Shown: positions 25,912 through 34,871 of the stretch, piece after piece
Layout: every line of letters begins with the position of its first letter
Numbering within the stretch: the first letter of the stretch is position 1
Source: Pseudomonas viridiflava
GTDB taxonomy: Bacteria > Pseudomonadota > Gammaproteobacteria > Pseudomonadales > Pseudomonadaceae
DNA: 64,000 nucleotides
Assembly (NCBI RefSeq): GCF_900573885.1
Contig: NZ_UPSE01000449.1
Location: forward strand, 186,001-250,000
Reading direction: 5' to 3'
The notes under the pieces: model-generated
The model's database searches: none
What the model saw: the letters and a program-made list of their open reading frames with translations, nothing else
Told to the model about the DNA's origin: nothing
Program-made: the position numbers and the translations under genes

Positions 25912-26811
25912 ATGACCAGCGCCAACCCGCGCCGCGGGTATCTACTCGGCATTTGCGCCTACACCATCTGGGGTCTGTTCCCGCTCTACTTCAAAGCCAT
26001 CGCGCAGGTGCCTGCGCTGGAAATCATCGTCCACCGCGTGCTCTGGTCGGCGTTGTTTGGCGTGCTGTTGTTGCTGGTATGGAAACACCCGCGCTGGTTC
26101 AGCGACCTGCGCAGCAACCCGCGTCGATTCGGCGTGCTGGTGCTTAGCGGCGCGTTGATCGCAGCCAACTGGCTGACCTACGTGTGGGCGGTGAACAACG
26201 GCCACATGCTCGACGCCAGCCTCGGCTACTACATCAACCCGCTGATCAACGTGCTGCTCGGCATGCTGCTTTTGGGTGAACGGCTGCGGCGTCTGCAATG
26301 GCTGGCCGTGGCACTGGCGAGTATCGGCGTGGCGCAGCAGCTATGGCTGGCCGGCCATGTGCCTTGGATTTCGCTGATGCTGGCGCTGTCGTTCGCGTTT
26401 TACGGGCTGATCCGCAAACAGGCGCCGGTGGCCGCGCTGCCGGGGCTGGTGGTGGAAACCTGGTTATTGGTGCCCTTCGCCATTGGCTGGCTGTTGTTCA
26501 GCCCGGAGGCGCTAAGCCGGCAGCCGGAGTTCTGGGCCAGCACCGAGTGGCTATGGCTGGCGGCCGCCGGGCCGGTGACACTGGTGCCGCTGCTGTGCTT
26601 TAACGCAGCGGCGCGGCACTTGCCCTACGCGGCGCTTGGCTTCCTGCAATACGTGGCGCCAACGCTGGTACTGCTGCAAGCCACCTTGCTGTTCGGCGAA
26701 CATTTAAGCCCGAGCACGCTGACGGCCTTCGCGTTTATCTGGACGGCGCTGGCCGTGTACAGCGTCGACGCCTGGCGCAGCTTGCAACGCAGCAAACTGC
26801 CCGTGGTTTGA
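25912..26811 (+). CDS. rarD: RarD-type EamA/DMT family transporter
   Basis: An inner-membrane protein of 299 aa with ten helices and two EamA halves. The N-terminal [22 protein letters not shown] and the [27 protein letters not shown] region are characteristic of RarD (chloramphenicol-sensitivity protein; substrate unknown). AAAGGA precedes ATG 25912, and TAGAAT at 25875-25880 is a plausible -10. It is divergent from nirK. Confidence 0.9.
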   Translation: MTSANPRRGYLLGICAYTIWGLFPLYFKAIAQVPALEIIVHRVLWSALFGVLLLLVWKHPRWFSDLRSNPRRFGVLVLSGALIAANWLTYVWAVNNGHMLDASLGYYINPLINVLLGMLLLGERLRRLQWLAVALASIGVAQQLWLAGHVPWISLMLALSFAFYGLIRKQAPVAALPGLVVETWLLVPFAIGWLLFSPEALSRQPEFWASTEWLWLAAAGPVTLVPLLCFNAAARHLPYAALGFLQYVAPTLVLLQATLLFGEHLSPSTLTAFAFIWTALAVYSVDAWRSLQRSKLPVV

Positions 26812-26831
26812 AACGCAGCGCGCAGCCGAGG

Positions 26832-27350
26832 TCATTCCTCGCTGCGCAGCACCAGCTCAACCATCAGGTCATCGGCCAGGGTTTCCAGCCGCGCCTGCAG
26901 CACGTCGAGCGACAGGCTCAGCGGAACCGCCAGCGTCGCCTCGGCATGGAACAACGGCTCGTTGCTCATGGGCGCCGGCACTACATCGGTAACCAGGCTT
27001 TCCACGTTCACTTCCAGTTCGCTGAGCACACGGGTGATATCGCGCACGATGCCGGGCCGGTCGTTACCCACCAGATCGAGCAGAATCGGCTTCCAGGTGC
27101 ACGCCGGGTCAAGGCCGCTTTCGGCCAGCAGCACGCGAATGCCCTGGCCATCCAGCGCCTGCAACGCGGCGACCAGATCGTGATGCCCTTCAGCAGGAAC
27201 GCTCACTTTCAAAATGCCGGCGAACTGCCCGGCCATGCGCGACATGCGGCTCTCCAGCCAGTTGCCGCCGTGGGTCGAAATGCAGCTGGCGATCTTTTCC
27301 ACCAGCCCGGGCTGGTCTTCGGCAATTACAGTCAGGACCAAATGCTTCAC
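26832..27350 (-). CDS. GcvR-like ACT-domain regulatory protein
   Basis: A 172-aa protein made of two ACT domains (about residues 3-80, VLTVIAEDQPGLVEKIASC, and 95-172, LDLVGNDRPGIVRDITRVL). This is the architecture of GcvR, the accessory repressor of the glycine cleavage system, although many Pseudomonas homologues are uncharacterised. GTG is the start, with an excellent AAGGAG seven bases upstream; no ATG is available in the matching position. It is convergent with rarD and about 20 bp from its stop. Confidence 0.8.
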   Translation of the reverse strand: MKHLVLTVIAEDQPGLVEKIASCISTHGGNWLESRMSRMAGQFAGILKVSVPAEGHHDLVAALQALDGQGIRVLLAESGLDPACTWKPILLDLVGNDRPGIVRDITRVLSELEVNVESLVTDVVPAPMSNEPLFHAEATLAVPLSLSLDVLQARLETLADDLMVELVLRSEE

Positions 27351-27388
27351 GGTTAACTCCTTGCTGTGAATAACAGCGTCCGCCAGCC

Positions 27389-27471
27389 TGTAGGAGCCAG
27401 CTTGCTGGCGAAAGGGGCGACGCTGTTCGAAATCGGCCGCTGCAGGGTTCGCCAGCAAGCTGGCTCCTACA
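27389..27471. repeat. Inverted repeat (GTAGGAGCCAGC family)
   Basis: TGTAGGAGCCAGCTTGCTGG...CG on the left is the reverse complement of CGCCAGCAAGCTGGCTCC...TACA on the right, with a central ~40-bp loop. A REP-like element, intergenic between two minus-strand genes. Confidence 0.88.
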
Positions 27472-27481
27472 AACAGCGGTG

Positions 27482-27928
27482 TCAGGTCAGGCTTAGCCAG
27501 TAGGTCAGGTACACCTCGTCTTTTACGTAACCCAGGCTTTCATACAACGCCTGGCCAGCCAGGTTGGTTTTTGCCGTTTCCAGTTGCAAGCCGCAGGCGC
27601 CGGTGGCTTCGGCGTGGGCGCGGGCCGCGTTCATCAGCAACTCGCCGACGCCTTGGCGGCGAGCGGCGGGGCTGACGTACAAGTCGCTCAGCAACAAGGC
27701 CGGCGCCAGCGCGAGCGAGGAATAAAAAGGATACAGCTGCACAAAGCCCTGGGCCGTTCCGGCCTCGTCACGCGCCAGTAACAAGGTGGAATCACCCTTG
27801 TGCAGACGAGCGGCAAGGAAGCCGCGAATCTCGTCCAGCGGGCGCGGCACCTGGTAGAACTCCAGATAACCGCTGAACAGCAAAGCGAGGTCGTCAATGT
27901 CGCGGGTTTGAACAGCATGAACAGGCAT
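27482..27928 (-). CDS. GNAT family N-acetyltransferase
   Basis: A 148-aa acetyltransferase. The acetyl-CoA-binding motif A is seen as LLSDLYVSPAARRQGVGELL (Q/RxxGxG/A type), followed by the amphipathic LMNAARAHAEATGACGLQLET and a C-terminal ALYESLGYVKDEVYLTYWL. The substrate cannot be predicted. The start at 27928 is supported by GGAG eight bases upstream; the longer frame is not. It lies between the ACT-domain gene and the divergent glcB. Confidence 0.85.
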   Translation of the reverse strand: MPVHAVQTRDIDDLALLFSGYLEFYQVPRPLDEIRGFLAARLHKGDSTLLLARDEAGTAQGFVQLYPFYSSLALAPALLLSDLYVSPAARRQGVGELLMNAARAHAEATGACGLQLETAKTNLAGQALYESLGYVKDEVYLTYWLSLT

Positions 27929-28255
27929 ACACGGCGCTCCTGAAGGGCTTGCGCGAGTATAGGCAAAACCCTGCAAAGGCTGTCGAACAAGGCAAAAAAG
28001 GTAGTAACACTACAAAATGGTGTACGAAACGAAGATTTTTGTGGAACAAAAGCGCTGTTTTTTGAGAACATCCGCGCCCCCGTTGTGACTGCCGAGGCCA
28101 TAGCCGGTCGCAGTTCGACGCATGCCCGCTGATTTTCCACCGATCATGATGTAGTATGCCGCGCCTCGGACTACAAGACGGCAACGCCGCGTCCGTACAG
28201 GGCTATCCGCAGTGAGCTATTGAGTACAGCTAAGAGCTGAGCAGAGAGGCAAGTA
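27929..28255. promoter_or_regulatory. glcB upstream region with direct repeats
   Basis: A 327-bp gap without a gene. Two imperfect direct repeats, TTTTTGTGGAACA (28036-28048) and TTTTTTGAGAACA (28058-28070), are 22 bp apart, two helical turns, and flank AAAAGCGCTGTTTT, itself nearly palindromic. They could bind a regulator of glcB or of the divergent acetyltransferase gene. No promoter could be assigned with confidence. Confidence 0.4.
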
Positions 28256-30433
28256 ATGACTGAGCGCGTTCAAGTCGGTGGCCTGCAGGTCGCCAAAGTC
28301 CTGTTCGACTTCGTAAACAACGAAGCTATTCCCGGTACCGGGATTTCTGCCGAGCAGTTCTGGAAAGGTGCAGAGAGCGTCATCAATGACCTCGCACCGA
28401 AGAACCACGCACTACTCGCCAAACGTGATGAGTTGCAGACCAAGATCGACGCCTGGCACCAGGCACGTGCTGGTCAGGCGCATGACGCCGTGGCTTACAA
28501 AGCCTTCCTGCAAGAAATTGGTTATCTGCTGCCAGAAGTCGCAGATTTCCAGGCCACTACCCAAAACGTCGACGAAGAAATCGCCCACATGGCCGGCCCG
28601 CAGCTGGTAGTGCCGGTGATGAACGCCCGTTTCGCCCTCAACGCTTCCAACGCCCGCTGGGGTTCGCTCTACGATGCCCTGTATGGCACCGACGCGATCA
28701 GCGAAGAAGGCGGCGCCGAGAAAGGCAAGGGTTACAACAAGGTACGCGGCGACAAGGTAATCGCCTTCGCCCGCGCCTTCCTCAACGACGCCGCGCCGCT
28801 GGCTGCTGGCTCGCACGTTGATTCCACCGCCTACAAAATCATCGACGGCAAACTGGTGGTCGGCCTCAAAGGCGGCAGCAACACCGGCCTGCGCGATGAC
28901 GCTCAACTGATCGGTTTCCAGGGCCCGGCTGATGCGCCGATTGCCGTGCTGCTCAAGCACAACGGGCTGCACTTTGAAATTCAGATCGACGCTTCCAGCC
29001 CTATCGGCCAGACCGACGCTGCCGGCGTGAAAGACGTGCTGATGGAAGCGGCGCTGACCACCATCATGGACTGTGAAGACTCCGTAGCCGCCGTGGATGC
29101 CGACGACAAAACCGTCATCTACCGCAACTGGCTCGGCCTGATGAAGGGCGACCTGGCCGAAGAAGTGGCCAAGGGCGGCACCACCTTCACCCGCACCATG
29201 AACCCGGACCGCGTCTACACGAAAGCCGACGGCAGCGAGCTGACCCTGCACGGTCGCAGCCTGTTGTTCGTGCGTAACGTTGGCCACTTGATGACCAACC
29301 CGGCCATTCTCGATGCCCAGGGCAACGAAATTCCGGAAGGCATTCAGGACGCCCTGTTCACCAGCCTGATCGCGGTGCACAACCTCAACGGCAACACCAG
29401 CCGCAAGAACACCCGTACCGGCTCGGTGTACATCGTTAAACCGAAAATGCACGGCCCTGAAGAAGTCGCCTTCACCAGCGAAATCTTCAGCCGCGTCGAA
29501 GACGTTCTGGGCTTGCCACGCAATACCCTGAAAGTCGGCATAATGGACGAAGAGCGCCGCACCACCGTCAACCTCAAGGCGTGCATCAAAGCCGCCAGCG
29601 AGCGTGTGGTGTTCATCAACACCGGCTTCCTCGACCGCACCGGTGACGAAATCCACACCTCCATGGAAGCCGGCCCGGTGGTACGCAAGGCCGCCATGAA
29701 AGCCGAGAAGTGGATTGCTGCCTACGAGAACTGGAACGTCGACATCGGCCTGGCCACCGGCCTGCAAGGTCGCGCCCAGATCGGTAAAGGCATGTGGGCC
29801 ATGCCCGACCTGATGGCCGGCATGCTCGAGCAGAAAATCGCTCACCCGCTGGCCGGCGCCAACACCGCCTGGGTACCGTCGCCGACCGCCGCTGCGTTGC
29901 ATGCGTTGCACTACCACAAGGTTGACGTGTTCGCCCGTCAGGCCGAACTGGCCAAGCGCGAGCGCGCCTCGATTGACGACATCCTGACCATCCCGCTGGC
30001 GGCGAACACCAACTGGTCTGCAGACGAAATCCAGAACGAACTGGACAACAACTCGCAGGGCATTCTGGGTTACGTCGTGCGCTGGATCGACCAGGGCGTC
30101 GGCTGCTCGAAAGTGCCGGACATCAACGACGTTGGCCTCATGGAAGACCGCGCCACCCTGCGTATTTCCAGCCAACTGCTCGCCAACTGGCTGCGTCACG
30201 GCATCGCCAGCGAAGAGCAGATCGTCGCCAGCCTGAAACGCATGGCGCCGGTAGTTGACCGTCAGAACGCCAACGACCCGCTGTACCGTCCGCTTGCGCC
30301 GAACTTCGACGACAACATCGCGTTCCAGGCTGCCCTGGAACTGGTGATCGAAGGCGCCAAGCAACCGAACGGCTACACCGAGCCGGTTCTGCACCGTCGT
30401 CGTCGTGAATTCAAAGCCAAAAGCGGCCTGTAA
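28256..30433 (+). CDS. glcB: Malate synthase G
   Basis: A cytosolic enzyme condensing glyoxylate with acetyl-CoA to malate, serving glycolate and acetate growth via the glyoxylate route. At 725 aa it is the large monomeric G form. The N-terminal [29 protein letters not shown] and the active-site regions [24 protein letters not shown] and [20 protein letters not shown] are as expected. GAGAGG precedes the ATG. It is monocistronic with a strong terminator. The upstream region has direct repeats that may be regulator sites. Confidence 0.95.
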   Translation: MTERVQVGGLQVAKVLFDFVNNEAIPGTGISAEQFWKGAESVINDLAPKNHALLAKRDELQTKIDAWHQARAGQAHDAVAYKAFLQEIGYLLPEVADFQATTQNVDEEIAHMAGPQLVVPVMNARFALNASNARWGSLYDALYGTDAISEEGGAEKGKGYNKVRGDKVIAFARAFLNDAAPLAAGSHVDSTAYKIIDGKLVVGLKGGSNTGLRDDAQLIGFQGPADAPIAVLLKHNGLHFEIQIDASSPIGQTDAAGVKDVLMEAALTTIMDCEDSVAAVDADDKTVIYRNWLGLMKGDLAEEVAKGGTTFTRTMNPDRVYTKADGSELTLHGRSLLFVRNVGHLMTNPAILDAQGNEIPEGIQDALFTSLIAVHNLNGNTSRKNTRTGSVYIVKPKMHGPEEVAFTSEIFSRVEDVLGLPRNTLKVGIMDEERRTTVNLKACIKAASERVVFINTGFLDRTGDEIHTSMEAGPVVRKAAMKAEKWIAAYENWNVDIGLATGLQGRAQIGKGMWAMPDLMAGMLEQKIAHPLAGANTAWVPSPTAAALHALHYHKVDVFARQAELAKRERASIDDILTIPLAANTNWSADEIQNELDNNSQGILGYVVRWIDQGVGCSKVPDINDVGLMEDRATLRISSQLLANWLRHGIASEEQIVASLKRMAPVVDRQNANDPLYRPLAPNFDDNIAFQAALELVIEGAKQPNGYTEPVLHRRRREFKAKSGL

Positions 30434-30451
30434 TTCACTCGACAGCGGCAC

Positions 30452-30480
30452 AAAAAAAACGCCCTTCGGGGCGTTTTTTT
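30452..30480 (+). terminator. glcB terminator
   Basis: The stem ACGCCC-TTCG-GGGCGT with a UUCG tetraloop, flanked by A and T runs, 20 bases after the stop codon. Confidence 0.92.
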
Positions 30481-30578
30481 ATGGGTATTCCTCGGCGATA
30501 GCTGCCTGATGGCCCCTGGCCCTGCACCCATCCCGGAAAACCCCTACAGACAACCGGACCAGCGGGCATACGGAAAAC

Positions 30579-30605
30579 TTAAGCCGCCCAGCTAAATGCC
30601 GATAA
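30579..30605 (+). promoter_or_regulatory. Sigma-28 (FliA)-type promoter of the chemoreceptor operon
   Basis: TTAAGCCG - N11 - GCCGATAA compares with the FliA consensus TAAAGTTT-N11-GCCGATAA: the -10 element is perfect and the -35 agrees at four of eight positions including the AAG core. It lies about 100 bp before the chemoreceptor start codon, as expected for a flagellar-regulon chemoreceptor gene. Confidence 0.6.
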
Positions 30606-30704
30606 AAATGTACCGCGACCTATACAATGGTCAGCTCGTGACCAATAAAAGATAATTAGTTTCATTTGGAAACTTTTCCTCTGCCGCAGTCTGGAAACAA
30701 GTCC

Positions 30705-32324
30705 ATGTTCAAAAATATGTCGCTGACGTTGAAGCTTTCCCTGCCGCCCGCCGTGGCGCTTATCGGCCTGCTGCTCTTCGTGGTCTACACCGGCATTCAA
30801 CTGAGCAATAACGACACCCGCCTCGTCGCGCTGGAAAAACAGAGCTACCCGACACTGGAAAACGCCGACGCGGTGATCTTCCAGTTTTCCCGTATCCCCG
30901 GCCTGCTCAACAGCGCCGTTGCGGCCGGCGAAATGGAAACGCTCAACGACGCTCGCAAAGTGATCGACGAAATCAACGTCAAGCAGCAAGCCCTGCAGAC
31001 GTTGGTGAACGATCAGCCGCAACGACGCGATGAGTTACGTGCCTGGACCGCCGCCGTAAAGAGCTATGCCGACAACGCCTTCTCGGCCACCGAACAACTG
31101 CTCAAGGGCACAGCCTTTGAAGACCTGCGCGCCAACCTCGACCGCATGGCCAACGACCTGCAACTGGCGCAAAAAGCCGGCGAGCAGTTTCGCGCCCACG
31201 CCTATGACGATTTCCAGACCAGCTTGGCGCAGACCCGCACTGACAATGCCACCACCACTCGCGTCGGTTACGGCCTGAGCATCGCGCTCATTTTGCTGGT
31301 GAGCATCGGTTCGGTGATGGTCATTCGCAGCGTCATGAGCAACATCCATGGCGTGATTGACTCGTTGAAAGCCATTGCCAGCGGCGACGGCGATCTCACC
31401 CGCCGCGTAACGGTGGAGACCAACGACGAAATCGGCGTGATGATCAAACTGTTCAACGGTTTCCTCGACAAGCTGCAAGGCACCATCCGCCAGATCGTCA
31501 ATGCCGCCAGCCCACTGGGCGATATGTCCAAGGAACTGTACCGGCTAACCCAGGGCGCCGAAGAAAACGCCCGCTCGCAGCAGGGTCACACCGACTCCAT
31601 CAGCCGCGACATTGCCACCATGACCGGCAGCATTCAGGAAGTGGCGCAGCGTTCGCAACAGGCCTCCCACGAGGCGGGCGCGGCGTCGAAACAAGCCGAA
31701 AGTGCGCGCCAGAACATCGGCAGCCTGTCCTCCAGCATCAGCGACCTGGGCAGTAGCGTCATGGGCTCGGTTCAGGCCATGGAGCAATTGGAAGAAGAAA
31801 CCCAGCAGGTGGGCTCGGTGCTCACGGTCATTCGCAGCATTGCCGAGCAAACCAACCTATTGGCCCTGAACGCCGCTATTGAAGCCGCGCGGGCGGGCGA
31901 GCAAGGTCGCGGCTTTGCCGTAGTGGCAGACGAAGTGCGCAACCTGGCGCAGAAGACAGCAGCCAGCACGGCTGAAATCCAGAACATCATTCAGCGCCTG
32001 CAAAACAGCGCCAATGGCGTGCTGAACGTAATGACTCAGAACGGCCAGAAAGCCCAGGCCAGTATCGAACGCTCGGTGGCTGCCACCGAAACCCTGGACG
32101 CTATCGCCCAGGCTGTTCGCCAGATTGACGAGTTGAATGCCGGCATCGCCCAGTTCACCCAGGAGCAGATCGGCCTTTCCAACTCCATTCAAAAAGACAC
32201 AGAAGTGTTGCAGAGGGATACGCAAGCAACCACACACGGGGCCGATGCGACCGCACGCCTTGGCGAGCAGTTGGTCAGCACCGGGGACCATTTGCGCGCC
32301 GCTACGGCCCAATTCCGCGTTTAA
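30705..32324 (+). CDS. Methyl-accepting chemotaxis protein
   Basis: A transmembrane chemoreceptor of 539 aa. TM1 is at residues 11-30 and a periplasmic helical ligand-binding region at 31-186 (predicted four-helix type, no PAS/Cache signature). TM2 is at 188-208, HAMP at about 209-262, and a signalling domain carries the hairpin tip [20 protein letters not shown] starting at residue 381 and then [15 protein letters not shown]. It would control CheA and hence swimming direction. It is followed within 16 bp by a porin gene and then a PstS-like periplasmic protein, suggesting that those supply or bind the ligand. The start at 30705 has only a weak GGAA upstream; a TTG frame extension is unlikely. 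Confidence 0.9.
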   Translation: MFKNMSLTLKLSLPPAVALIGLLLFVVYTGIQLSNNDTRLVALEKQSYPTLENADAVIFQFSRIPGLLNSAVAAGEMETLNDARKVIDEINVKQQALQTLVNDQPQRRDELRAWTAAVKSYADNAFSATEQLLKGTAFEDLRANLDRMANDLQLAQKAGEQFRAHAYDDFQTSLAQTRTDNATTTRVGYGLSIALILLVSIGSVMVIRSVMSNIHGVIDSLKAIASGDGDLTRRVTVETNDEIGVMIKLFNGFLDKLQGTIRQIVNAASPLGDMSKELYRLTQGAEENARSQQGHTDSISRDIATMTGSIQEVAQRSQQASHEAGAASKQAESARQNIGSLSSSISDLGSSVMGSVQAMEQLEEETQQVGSVLTVIRSIAEQTNLLALNAAIEAARAGEQGRGFAVVADEVRNLAQKTAASTAEIQNIIQRLQNSANGVLNVMTQNGQKAQASIERSVAATETLDAIAQAVRQIDELNAGIAQFTQEQIGLSNSIQKDTEVLQRDTQATTHGADATARLGEQLVSTGDHLRAATAQFRV

Positions 32325-32339
32325 CACGAGAGCACCAGA

Positions 32340-33497
32340 ATGACCCAACTTCGAGTATTCACCCTCGCAGCCTGCCTTGCGAGCACACCGGCGTTCGCCT
32401 TGGACCAAGGCGAATATCGCTTTAACGGTTTCGGCACCGCCGGCATTACCCACCTGGGTGGTGAAGACGATGGCCGCAGCTACGGCGTGAATGGCCAGAC
32501 CAACGATTCCTGGCGCGGCGACCAACTGTCCAAGCTCGGCGGCCAGTTCCAGTACGGCCTCACCGACACCGTCGGCGTCACCGTGCAGGCAACGCTCAAG
32601 CCCGAGCAAGACAACTGGAAAGCCAACCTGGAATGGGCCTATTTGTCGTGGCAAGCCACCGACGGCCTGATGCTGCGTGCCGGTCGTCTGCGCAGCCCGG
32701 TGTACATGTACTCGGAAACCCTCGACGTCGGCTTCACCTACCCCTGGCTGCGTCTGCCAGACGAGGTGTACAGCCAGGTTCAGGTGAGCAACTACGAAGG
32801 TGCGGATGCCGTTTACACCCTGCCGCTTTCCTTCGGTTCGGTAAGCTTTCAGGTTGCGGGTGGCCAGGCGGTCAACCGCAACATTTTCGCCGCCGATGAC
32901 CTCTATGACATCGACTACAAGAAAATTTTCGCCGCCAACGTCAGCCTCGCCACTAACGACTTCGGCACCGTGCGCATCGGCTACACCGAAGCCGATATCG
33001 ACGCCGACATCACCGGCCGCGTTACCACGCCGTTCCGCACACGTATCACCGTCCCGCTTAATCAGCTGGACCAGCAGAAGGGCAAATTCACCTCTGTGGG
33101 CTACCAGTACGACGACGGCATCTGGATTACCGCCAACGAGTGGACCAGCCGCATCATCGAAGCCGATGACGCCGGCAGCACCGACGCGTTCTACCTGATG
33201 GGCGGCCGCCGTTTCGGCGACTTCCTGGCCCACGTCACCTACGCCCAGTTGGACGAAGACGCGGGTCGTCAGACTTCCTGGACCTATGGCCTGAACTACA
33301 ACGTCACCCCGACCGTGATCGTCAAAAGCGAATACAAGCGCGTGGACACCACCGGCGGTTACGGCGGCGTGTTCGTCGAAAACGCCCAAGAGAGCTACAA
33401 CCACGCGGTCTATTCAGCGACCAACGGCCTGGCGGGCACGCCTTCGCGCAACTTCGACGGCGACATCATCAGCGTCGGCGTTGACTTCGTATTCTAA
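32340..33497 (+). CDS. Outer membrane porin-like beta-barrel protein
   Basis: A 385-aa protein with a signal peptide (MTQLRVFTLAACLASTPAFA). Alternating amphipathic strands such as LGGQFQYGLTDTVGVTVQAT, YLSWQATDGLMLRAGRLRSP and the terminal IISVGVDFVF end in Phe, as required for outer membrane barrel assembly. It resembles uncharacterised porins found next to PstS-like genes in other proteobacteria. The substrate is unknown; an anion is possible given its downstream partner. GAGAG precedes the ATG. It lies between the chemoreceptor and the PBP-like gene with gaps of 15 and 11 bp, so one operon. Confidence 0.82.
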   Translation: MTQLRVFTLAACLASTPAFALDQGEYRFNGFGTAGITHLGGEDDGRSYGVNGQTNDSWRGDQLSKLGGQFQYGLTDTVGVTVQATLKPEQDNWKANLEWAYLSWQATDGLMLRAGRLRSPVYMYSETLDVGFTYPWLRLPDEVYSQVQVSNYEGADAVYTLPLSFGSVSFQVAGGQAVNRNIFAADDLYDIDYKKIFAANVSLATNDFGTVRIGYTEADIDADITGRVTTPFRTRITVPLNQLDQQKGKFTSVGYQYDDGIWITANEWTSRIIEADDAGSTDAFYLMGGRRFGDFLAHVTYAQLDEDAGRQTSWTYGLNYNVTPTVIVKSEYKRVDTTGGYGGVFVENAQESYNHAVYSATNGLAGTPSRNFDGDIISVGVDFVF

Positions 33498-33508
33498 GGA
33501 GAGCCCCC

Positions 33509-33913
33509 ATGAAGTTTGCAATTCGCGCTCTCTATGCCAGCACCCTGATGGCCGCTGCCACCCTGGCTCACGCCGAAGTGGCGGTGATCGTCAATGCTGG
33601 CGCCAGTGCCAACCCGAGCCAATCAGACGTGGCCAACATTTTTCTGGGTAAAGACAAGTCGCTCAAAGGCGTCGACCAGAAAGAATGGAACCCCACCAAA
33701 GACAAGTTCTACAGCAGCGTTGCGAGCAAAAACGAGTCGCAGCTGAAGTCGTACTGGTCGGGCTTGGTGTTCACTGGCAAAGGCCAACCGTTGCCGAGCG
33801 TTGCCGATGACGCGGCCGTCGTCGCCAAAGTGGGCGCCGAAGCGGACGCCATCGGCTATGTCGACAAGGCTGCCGTGACCGACAAGGTGAAAGTGCTGTT
33901 CACCCTGCCGTAA
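33509..33913 (+). CDS. Single-lobe PstS-like periplasmic protein
   Basis: A 134-aa exported protein (signal peptide MKFAIRALYASTLMAAATLAHA). The mature part AVIVNAGASANPSQSDVANIFLGK...LPSVADDAAVVAKVGAEADAIGYVDK resembles one lobe of phosphate ABC-transporter binding proteins (PBP-like domain family). It is less than half the length of PstS, with no second lobe and no transporter genes nearby, so it is unlikely to act in ABC uptake. With the porin and chemoreceptor upstream, a role in ligand presentation is inferred. GGAGAG precedes the ATG; a terminator follows. Confidence 0.8.
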   Translation: MKFAIRALYASTLMAAATLAHAEVAVIVNAGASANPSQSDVANIFLGKDKSLKGVDQKEWNPTKDKFYSSVASKNESQLKSYWSGLVFTGKGQPLPSVADDAAVVAKVGAEADAIGYVDKAAVTDKVKVLFTLP

Positions 33914-33929
33914 GCACCGCGTCACCGCA

Positions 33930-33960
33930 TAAAAAACCGCCTGATTGGGCGGTTTTTTTA
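33930..33960 (+). terminator. Terminator of the chemoreceptor-porin-PBP operon
   Basis: The stem ACCGCC / GGCGGT with a six-base loop and a seven-T tail, flanked by an A run on the left. Confidence 0.88.
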
Positions 33961-33998
33961 TGGGGCAAATCTGCGGAAAGCCGCTGGGCTTCATAGCC

Positions 33999-34592
33999 TC
34001 ATTGCACAAGTGACGCCATTTCGCTGGGCGCCGGCGCTGAATATTTAAGCCGCTCAATCACCTCGCGCGGCAGCACATCGTTACTGATACCCGGCTGCAA
34101 CATGCCGGAAAAATAGTAATGCGGCAGTCCCATCAGTTTCCTGAACGTGCGAAACATCGAATTGCTATTCACCGTTTTACCGAACACGGCGACACCGAAC
34201 GGCGGGTAATCCAGATCCAGTTCATTGATCACCGCCAATGCTCGCCCTGCTGCCTGCCAGCGTGCATACGCCTCCTGCGCAGCGCCGTGAAACAACACCT
34301 TCTGACGTTGTCCGGGCAAATAGAGATTGCTCCTCTTGAACGCCGGCGAGCTGTTGTCGACGCCGATGGCCACCACCCAATCGGGCTCAACGAAACTCCA
34401 GGCCCGCAGCGAATGCTGTTTGGTGGTGCCTATGGCCAGCGGCCTTCCCGTTACCCGGTCAGTCGCCAAGCCATGCAACTCGGCAATTTTTTCCCCGGCG
34501 GCATTTTTCAAAACCCAAAAATTATGGCTCGCCACACCAGCGTTCAGAATGTTGAAAGAGCGCGCTTCGATGCTGAATGCGTTAGTAGTCAT
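33999..34592 (-). CDS. Hypothetical protein, 197 aa
   Basis: I do not recognise a characterised family. The protein is soluble and has no signal peptide. The N-terminal half contains HNFWVLKNAAGEKIAELHGL followed by ATDRVTGRPLAIGTTKQHSL, a pattern I associate with short uncharacterised proteins, some of them cargo-like C-terminal domains. The C-terminal part is helical (FRTFRKLMGLPHYYFSGMLQ). It is isolated between two terminators/promoter regions on the opposite strand. The ribosome binding site is weak. No partner gene is adjacent that would reveal a role. Confidence 0.6.
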   Translation of the reverse strand: MTTNAFSIEARSFNILNAGVASHNFWVLKNAAGEKIAELHGLATDRVTGRPLAIGTTKQHSLRAWSFVEPDWVVAIGVDNSSPAFKRSNLYLPGQRQKVLFHGAAQEAYARWQAAGRALAVINELDLDYPPFGVAVFGKTVNSNSMFRTFRKLMGLPHYYFSGMLQPGISNDVLPREVIERLKYSAPAPSEMASLVQ

Positions 34593-34871
34593 GAGTGATC
34601 CAACGGGTTGTTCGAGGAAAAATGGCTGACCAGAAAAGTGCGCCCATCACGCCCGCTTCGCCAAGCGGTTGCGGTTCCGTATCGCGCAGCCCTGTTCCTC
34701 TGTGCGACGTCGAAAACGCAAAAAGCGAGAAAGAAAACCCCGGTGATTTGAGGCTTTTTCACCACGCCGTTCATTCGTCCGCGAACTAGACTTATGTCCC
34801 ATGGCCCCCCCGTCTGATTTTCCCGACGATGGCCTTTCGATGAATTCAAGGCCACGGTCGGACGCAGCGTT

